Below are positions 36,801 to 41,030 of a stretch of DNA of 41,030 bases, piece by piece. The notes beneath the pieces were generated by a model. It worked only from the letters and a program-made list of their open reading frames with translations, ran no database searches and was not told where the DNA came from. Origin of the DNA: a bacterium (GTDB taxonomy: Bacteria; UBP14; UBA6098); NCBI GenBank assembly GCA_023145965.1, contig JAGLDC010000050.1, positions 1 to 41,030 on the forward strand. Direction: 5' to 3'. The translations under genes and the position numbers were made by a program. How positions within the stretch are numbered: the first letter of the stretch is position 1; each line of letters starts with the position of its first letter.

Positions 36801-37406
36801 CATCGAAGCGTAAGACCTCTTTGAACCTGTATCAATTATAAGCTCGAGCGCACCAGTTAAGCCATCGAGAACAACGATTTCATAATTTGTTCCAGAACGG
36901 TTTTGTTGAGCGATAACTTCGACCTGACCATCACCATCGAAATCCGCGAGAAGGACCTCGTGACCGGCATTGCTGTAAAAAGCACCTCCACCATTATAAA
37001 TCCAATTGACACTTCCAGTGTTACCATTTACACTCATTACACCCATTTCACCTGGCGAATCAAAATAAACGCAACAATAAATCTCCCCTATTCCATCGCG
37101 GTCGAGATCCGCGATCGCAGGTGTGAAAACACCTCTTCCAAATCGATCAGACCAAAGTGTATCGACAGTATCATCATGGAACTTGTCAACAACAGCAATC
37201 CAACCATCCCCGGAAGATGATGAAATCGTCTCTGAACGAGAAGTTATAACAATCTCGGGATGACCATCACTGTTAAGATCTCCAATCACCGGAGAATTAG
37301 GTATTTCATTTGATCGTGTTCGTAGGTTCACCTCGACTCTAGGAATAGCATAAACGGAAGTTATTGCTAATAAAAGAATTACAGTAAACTGCCAGTTTTT
37401 TCTCAT
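33867..37406 (-). CDS. Exported FG-GAP repeat surface protein with shared sorting domain
   Basis: 1179 residues from ATG 37404-37406 (GGAG eight bases upstream); a TTG four codons earlier lies inside that ribosome site and is rejected. Signal peptide about 1-21. The first 450 residues are FG-GAP/VCBS-like beta-propeller repeats with calcium-loop cores (DLNSDGHPEI, DLDRDGIGEI, DFDGDGQVEV, DINLDGNYEL) and the closing stretch RRMWNTGSYYYTNIDDD seen in related propellers. A Cys-rich CARDB-like segment (about 490-600) follows, then two A/B Ig-like pairs, the second with SPDYCDAN. The C-terminal sorting domain starts ACLVIPNPFTPNSDN and ends ICNGSVVLAR. Gaps to neighbours are 43 and 32 bp, so it is probably in an operon with them. 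Likely a surface recognition protein; ligand unknown. Confidence 0.9.
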   Translation of the reverse strand: MRKNWQFTVILLLAITSVYAIPRVEVNLRTRSNEIPNSPVIGDLNSDGHPEIVITSRSETISSSSGDGWIAVVDKFHDDTVDTLWSDRFGRGVFTPAIADLDRDGIGEIYCCVYFDSPGEMGVMSVNGNTGSVNWIYNGGGAFYSNAGHEVLLADFDGDGQVEVIAQQNRSGTNYEIVVLDGLTGALELIIDTGSKRSYASMDCEDINLDGNYELLASITAGSSGDVEVVCWDNTGTELWRVPGGPIAVADIDLDNDPEVICEWVDGSYNAHIFIYDGYGVLESEVISIDAVSTVYSHYECPVIADFDLATPEPEIAFAVNHSPSSSQCIITVVRVDGTIFWQTDPFTSGEIISMSAADLSCDGVWDLCSYNMAGEFIVFDGRTGYFWATFDDFDGDYRPDPNRFVPIADLDNDCHAEFAVSTYRGGYSSTNRGIYIYGDDDDWNPVRRMWNTGSYYYTNIDDDMHMLSDTSAQLHWEVDNIWRAQRVIPCGLEAIPGPELLANPIQCAKCDSIGEFIFSAKIWNPTCEEIAYYTHCILEFDSIGSNCLDYIEGQCTTYIGDLMPETDTVLIWRFEVDPSCDSCDISFWLHATCLNSLIVSNRHIPIQSWTPRCHYPPAVVRIRPNECGNVISCGPMDSLGSVINTGQELIFNISADSIYGTSYPLLDTLIMLTVQSNSTPLETITLDDPRLYWDGDEYHGGLFYNPNPLYPHGDTVVFKLETIYNELFCMTTPSVCTIIVDDMYPDTIDVHPDHMDYASYDVLDEVYAVLADDFMSIDSTTVLAENMSVEVNGVPINDYNVDIHCDGVDPDTVYFDIYDGVLPADTIEICMWGMEDTPDDTSFCGPNVNPTTCWKFFILAHEPVAYLKHPERDTYSACLDQEIIIHIVSEVSMDSISFELEIDSITYSIDEEYLWWDSDSNDLHWTPEPGWWQSGNMANVCLNRAESRIGQNIANAPFCFNFWLDFDAPEIEFLTPQMGLSQMIRDVAPRITASLDEPLSGLNTDSVRLWINGDEIQFPPAILNNEGDGMWTVIFDPAFAGIEFNTSDTIEVSLKACDSPDYCDANCYTLTDSFIIEPLIACLVIPNPFTPNSDNINEVTVFDFPHMFTQSGELTIFDIRNRPVFSKTIDPIDDARNFDARSWDGKDTKGKLLPEGLYLYVIKQDGKVICNGSVVLAR

Positions 37407-37449
37407 AATATACTCCAATTATGTTTATTATGTTCTTTTCATGAGTTAC

Positions 37450-40400
37450 TTATCGAAGAAGAAGGACTGTCCCATTACAAACAACCCTAGCTTCGTTTAT
37501 CAATAAATATAAATACAATCCTTGTTTTAGCATTTTCCCCTGAGCATCTCTACCATCCCAGGCAAAAGAACCATTGAGTTCATAATGATAAACCTCGATA
37601 TTTTCAAGGTTATAAATGGTTAATTGTGCTGTTCTCGTATAACTATGCGGATAATCGAACAGCACTATATCGTTAACGTTATCCCCGTTAGGGGTAAATG
37701 GATTAGGCTCAGCAATACAACTCGTTTTAGGTTCCACAACGAATCTCCAAACTGTTGTAGTGCAGTTGGGAGAACATAGATCGGGATCGTCACAGATATA
37801 TACATGCATATCGACGGTATCCCCCGGTGTAAAAGAGAAGCCTATCTCGCTGGGTCTTATTTCGAATATTCCACCGTTTTCGCTTGAAAGCCAAATGCCA
37901 TCCTCGAAATCGATAACTCGACCATCGCATATAATCTGCAGAGTGCTTAAATCTAATCCTGCTGGATAATCTTCGAGAGAAAATTGAGTTATCTGATACT
38001 CATCAGAAGTAATCGTTCCTACAACTGGAACTAAGGGTTGAACAATGGGCGATTCCAAATCAACCATAAAAGAGAAATCTGTAGTATCAATGTTTCTTGT
38101 CCCATGAATATTATAGAACTCGACTAAAGAACCTTCGACTGTTTGATTATGCCACCAATTGACAGACGGTGTAAAATAAAGCGTGTCGTTGGTAATTTCG
38201 AGTTCGGTATCGATACCTGTGGTATATTCCCGTTCATTCAATATCATCACGGCCCCAGAATCTTCGATGCCAATACTATCAAAAAGGGCGATAACAATCT
38301 GTTGGTCATCGCAAGAAGTAATATCGTTTATATTTGGAACTACAAGCTCTGCTGTCGGAGGTGAATAAACAACACTGATCTCGAAACAAGTAGTGTCGAT
38401 ATTTGGCTCGCAATAATCGGGAGAATCAGCAGCAATAATGCATACTTCAGGGCAATCAATCCATGTATTCCCAGTTCCAGTTAGTAGAGGTGAAAAAATT
38501 ATTTCACTTCCATCCCATCCAACCGCTGCATGGCCAATATTAAAGGAATTTCCACAAAAAACAACCTGTATCGAAGCCGAATCTACACCGGTAAGAGTAT
38601 CCTCGAGTCCGATAACAATAGGTAAATCATTCGAGCCGTAGAACACTCCACCCGAGGGATCTGTGAGACTAGCCACTGGAGGAGTTAAATCTATAAGAAA
38701 ATCGAAAACAAGTGGCGAATCCAAATTGCATCCAAGGATATTATAACATGTATCGAGACGAGCGTTATGCCAGCCTTCCAACCAAGTCTGGCCAACCGGG
38801 AATTGCGCGATTACAGCGCCCATCGAAGCATCGACAGATAGATTACCCTCATTGACCGTGAAGTGATTCGTGTTATCAACCCAGATAACTACACGAGAAG
38901 AATCTACTATGGATTCTCCACCGACATTGATGACAATCTCCTGCCTTTCGCAACTCGAACTGGAGCTATCGGCTGGCGTAACAAGAGTGGCATTAGGGGT
39001 GTGAGTTCCAGAAACATCGACACATAATGTATGAAGAAAAGGCCCTATGGGATACTGCACAGTCGAAAGCCTGAATTCGTCGAGGAAAAAGCCCTCTCTA
39101 TTATCAAAACTTGTGCTTCCGAAAACAAAACGAATTCTAACAGTATCGTCGGTGTTTAAAACCCCCATGCCGATCAAATTCTGAGAAACAACCTCGATCC
39201 ATCGTCCAGAGGAGTCGCAATAAGCCATCCGGTTAGCGATTGGATTATCAACCCACTCATCGATGTATGCATCGTATCGTGGAAGGAGAAGCCCAACGCC
39301 ATACTCATCTAATTGAGTCCAACTACCATGGTTTATCTCGATTTCTACAAGGAATCCATCCTCACCATCTCGCGACCAACCAGATGGGTCAATTTGCGGG
39401 ACAGAAAGCCAATACCAGAAAGCGATATAAGCCTCAACCCAACTGGATAGATAAAAATATTCGCTTGTCAAAACAGAATAGACATGACTCGGGTATTCGT
39501 CCGAACCGTCGGAAGGTATTCCCACTACACCAAAACCAGTCACAGCGGACTCCGGACCGAAAGGCAAACGGACATCACAATAGTCAAAATTTTCATCGCC
39601 GATAAACAGCGGTTCATCTCCTTCAAAATTATCGTGATAACCAATTAATGAATCTGCGCTCGTAACAACAACATGCCAGCAATAAGATGTATCTTCGAGG
39701 GGGGGATCGAGAACTTCAATTTCCCAATAAACTGTATCCTTTTCTCCGGGAGCCATCGTTCCCAGCGGAACACTGGGCATTCCAAAACTTAAATCAAGTT
39801 CGGTGGGTAAATCAATAGTTAGAAATACTTCTTCGGCAGCCTCTCCTCCAATATTCTCGATAATAAATTCATGCGGAAAAGGATTAGGGTCCAAATGGCA
39901 ATCGACTACGCCTAGAGGATTTGGATATTCCGGTCTTCTGATAAGTTGAGCTTCTTCCAAACCACAGCTATCATATAGATCATAGATAAACCAACCGCGA
40001 AAGCCGTTGTATAAAGGATCTTCAGTAGAAAAGAGGAATTGTAATATTATATTATGTCCGGAGTATTCCGGATCAAGGAAATATGTCCATTTTATCCAGA
40101 CCCCGGGTTCTAAATATCCGCCCGACGAATAACCTTCCCAATGATCCCATCCGGGAAGACGAGAGAAAGGCGGATTCAACCAATTTAAAGTGTCCCATGA
40201 AACACCAGTATCTGTGGAAATTAAAATATACATCATATCGAAAGCATCGATATCGATACATTCGACTTCCCACCAGGTCCAGAAACTAAATGAAATATGT
40301 GCTAGTTCGTCGGTTTCTAACAAGGGACTTATAAGCCTTCCGCCATGTTCATCCTCTGAATTACCTCCGGTAAATTCAGGACCTCCAAAAGGTGAATGGT

Positions 40401-40824
40401 CGAATGGCTCACCGATAAATGATCCATTCTCTGGATTTCCATACCAAAAACAAGAATTACCTGAATGTGAAAAAGGCAAATAAGCAGGGCGTGGATCTCC
40501 AAGATCGATCATTGTGCCATAGATATCCGAATGAACGAATATAAGTTCGGGATTTGTCATCCTTTGCCATTGGCACAAAGGTCCGAACGCGGAAGTCGTC
40601 CATCCACCATCGCCAGCCTCGAAATCCTCAAAATAAGGAACAGAAACTGTAGCTGGCCTTAAACGCGGAGTAGTGTCAGACACAATCTCATATACTTTCG
40701 CCGCTTCGATCCTCTCAGACCTAGAAATCGAGATAGAAAATGCGCTGTTAGCGCAGATTATCATTATCAGCGCTAATAAAAAACCGTTCTTCAATTTTCT
40801 CCTAAAATAACGCGCTCTCCGCAT
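37450..40824 (-). CDS. Exported surface protein with jelly-roll-like head and shared sorting domain
   Basis: 1124 residues. A basic N-terminus (MRRARYFRRKLKNG) and hydrophobic core to about residue 30 form the export signal; the ribosome site is weak. Residues 68-285 (VPYFEDFEAGDGGW, ISFSFWTWWE, FRGWFIYDL) resemble MAM or immune-inhibitor-A-like jelly-roll modules that often accompany secreted peptidases, but no peptidase motif is present. A second region of the same style is at about 400-590 (FFLDEFRLS). Two A/B Ig-like pairs follow, with SPDYCEPN and DDPDLCSPN. The sorting domain begins SCIAEPNPFTPNGDN and ends VCNGTVLLLR. The gap to the partial gene upstream is 30 bp, so it is probably an operon member. 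Confidence 0.88.
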   Translation of the reverse strand: MRRARYFRRKLKNGFLLALIMIICANSAFSISISRSERIEAAKVYEIVSDTTPRLRPATVSVPYFEDFEAGDGGWTTSAFGPLCQWQRMTNPELIFVHSDIYGTMIDLGDPRPAYLPFSHSGNSCFWYGNPENGSFIGEPFDHSPFGGPEFTGGNSEDEHGGRLISPLLETDELAHISFSFWTWWEVECIDIDAFDMMYILISTDTGVSWDTLNWLNPPFSRLPGWDHWEGYSSGGYLEPGVWIKWTYFLDPEYSGHNIILQFLFSTEDPLYNGFRGWFIYDLYDSCGLEEAQLIRRPEYPNPLGVVDCHLDPNPFPHEFIIENIGGEAAEEVFLTIDLPTELDLSFGMPSVPLGTMAPGEKDTVYWEIEVLDPPLEDTSYCWHVVVTSADSLIGYHDNFEGDEPLFIGDENFDYCDVRLPFGPESAVTGFGVVGIPSDGSDEYPSHVYSVLTSEYFYLSSWVEAYIAFWYWLSVPQIDPSGWSRDGEDGFLVEIEINHGSWTQLDEYGVGLLLPRYDAYIDEWVDNPIANRMAYCDSSGRWIEVVSQNLIGMGVLNTDDTVRIRFVFGSTSFDNREGFFLDEFRLSTVQYPIGPFLHTLCVDVSGTHTPNATLVTPADSSSSSCERQEIVINVGGESIVDSSRVVIWVDNTNHFTVNEGNLSVDASMGAVIAQFPVGQTWLEGWHNARLDTCYNILGCNLDSPLVFDFLIDLTPPVASLTDPSGGVFYGSNDLPIVIGLEDTLTGVDSASIQVVFCGNSFNIGHAAVGWDGSEIIFSPLLTGTGNTWIDCPEVCIIAADSPDYCEPNIDTTCFEISVVYSPPTAELVVPNINDITSCDDQQIVIALFDSIGIEDSGAVMILNEREYTTGIDTELEITNDTLYFTPSVNWWHNQTVEGSLVEFYNIHGTRNIDTTDFSFMVDLESPIVQPLVPVVGTITSDEYQITQFSLEDYPAGLDLSTLQIICDGRVIDFEDGIWLSSENGGIFEIRPSEIGFSFTPGDTVDMHVYICDDPDLCSPNCTTTVWRFVVEPKTSCIAEPNPFTPNGDNVNDIVLFDYPHSYTRTAQLTIYNLENIEVYHYELNGSFAWDGRDAQGKMLKQGLYLYLLINEARVVCNGTVLLLR

Positions 40825-40854
40825 TATTTCAATTTAACACCTTAACTTAAATTC

Positions 40855-41030
40855 CTATCTTGCTAATACAACCGTTCCGTTACAGATTATCTCTCCATTT
40901 TGCACAATGATGTAAATATACAATCCCTCCATCATAATTATCCCTCCAGAGTCCCTTCCATCCCAGCTTCTTGGAATTATATCCGTGAGGTCTCCGTCAA
41001 CTATATCTATCCATCTCCTGAAAACCTCGA
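40855..41030 (-). CDS. C-terminus of a further surface protein, cut by right window edge
   Basis: Only the last 58 residues are visible, in an open frame. They contain SWDGRDSGG, GLYIYIIVQNGE and the terminal CNGTVVLAR, matching the sorting domains of the proteins ending at 22010, 33867 and 37450. It lies 30 bp upstream of the next gene in the same direction. What the rest of the protein carries cannot be seen. Confidence 0.88.
   Translation of the reverse strand, partial: EVFRRWIDIVDGDLTDIIPRSWDGRDSGGIIMMEGLYIYIIVQNGEIICNGTVVLAR

Overview
The window looks like a chromosome piece from an uncultured Gram-negative bacterium of the FCB (Fibrobacteres-Chlorobi-Bacteroidetes) superphylum or a nearby candidate phylum. 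Three things point there: an lpxC-fabZ gene fusion, lipid A synthesis plus a TonB-dependent receptor (an outer membrane), and very large secreted proteins that end in the gliding-motility/type IX-like C-terminal sorting domain. The phylum cannot be fixed from the sequence alone. Promoters look like ordinary housekeeping sigma sites (TTGACA-like, 16-17 bp spacer, TATAAT or TATCTT), and most starts have a good Shine-Dalgarno site.

Layout. 1-2.4 kb: a TonB-dependent receptor cut by the left edge and a small secreted protein upstream of it, under one promoter. 2.5-7.8 kb: a minus-strand run yceD(DUF177)-rpmF-plsX-fabH-fabD that continues into an outer-membrane-like protein and a lipoprotein. 7.9-13.3 kb: the heat-shock block groES-groEL, hrcA, grpE-dnaJ plus a small membrane protein, with a CIRCE operator before groES. 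13.6-19.7 kb: formate-THF ligase, pyruvate kinase, an SDR-type threonine dehydrogenase, acpS with an unknown coiled-coil protein, and an acetate/succinate transporter. 19.9-21.7 kb: the only plus-strand genes, the lpxC-fabZ fusion and tRNA-Ser(CGA).

22-41 kb is an accessory surface-protein region: five minus-strand genes (one cut by the right edge) encoding exported proteins of about 1100-2600 residues. Each complete one has a different N-terminal head: an IgGFc-binding-type domain, a von Willebrand A domain, FG-GAP repeats, or a jelly-roll-like domain. All four complete proteins carry a shared paired Ig-like module whose second half has a Ser-Pro-Asp-Tyr-Cys ... Cys-Trp signature (11 pairs counted). 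Four of the five share a C-terminal domain ending in Cys-Asn-Gly-(Thr/Ser)-Val-(Val/Leu)-Leu-(Ala/Leu)-Arg. This is the best candidate for an undescribed system: a cell-surface display array with interchangeable heads, a common stalk and a common, possibly disulfide-locked, sorting domain.

Intergenic DNA holds a dispersed repeat of about 130 bp made of alternating inverted arms (13401-13529 and 29984-30120), a 75-bp palindromic repeat (21788-21862), and several palindromes placed at promoters. No CRISPR array, prophage, transposase or rRNA gene was seen.
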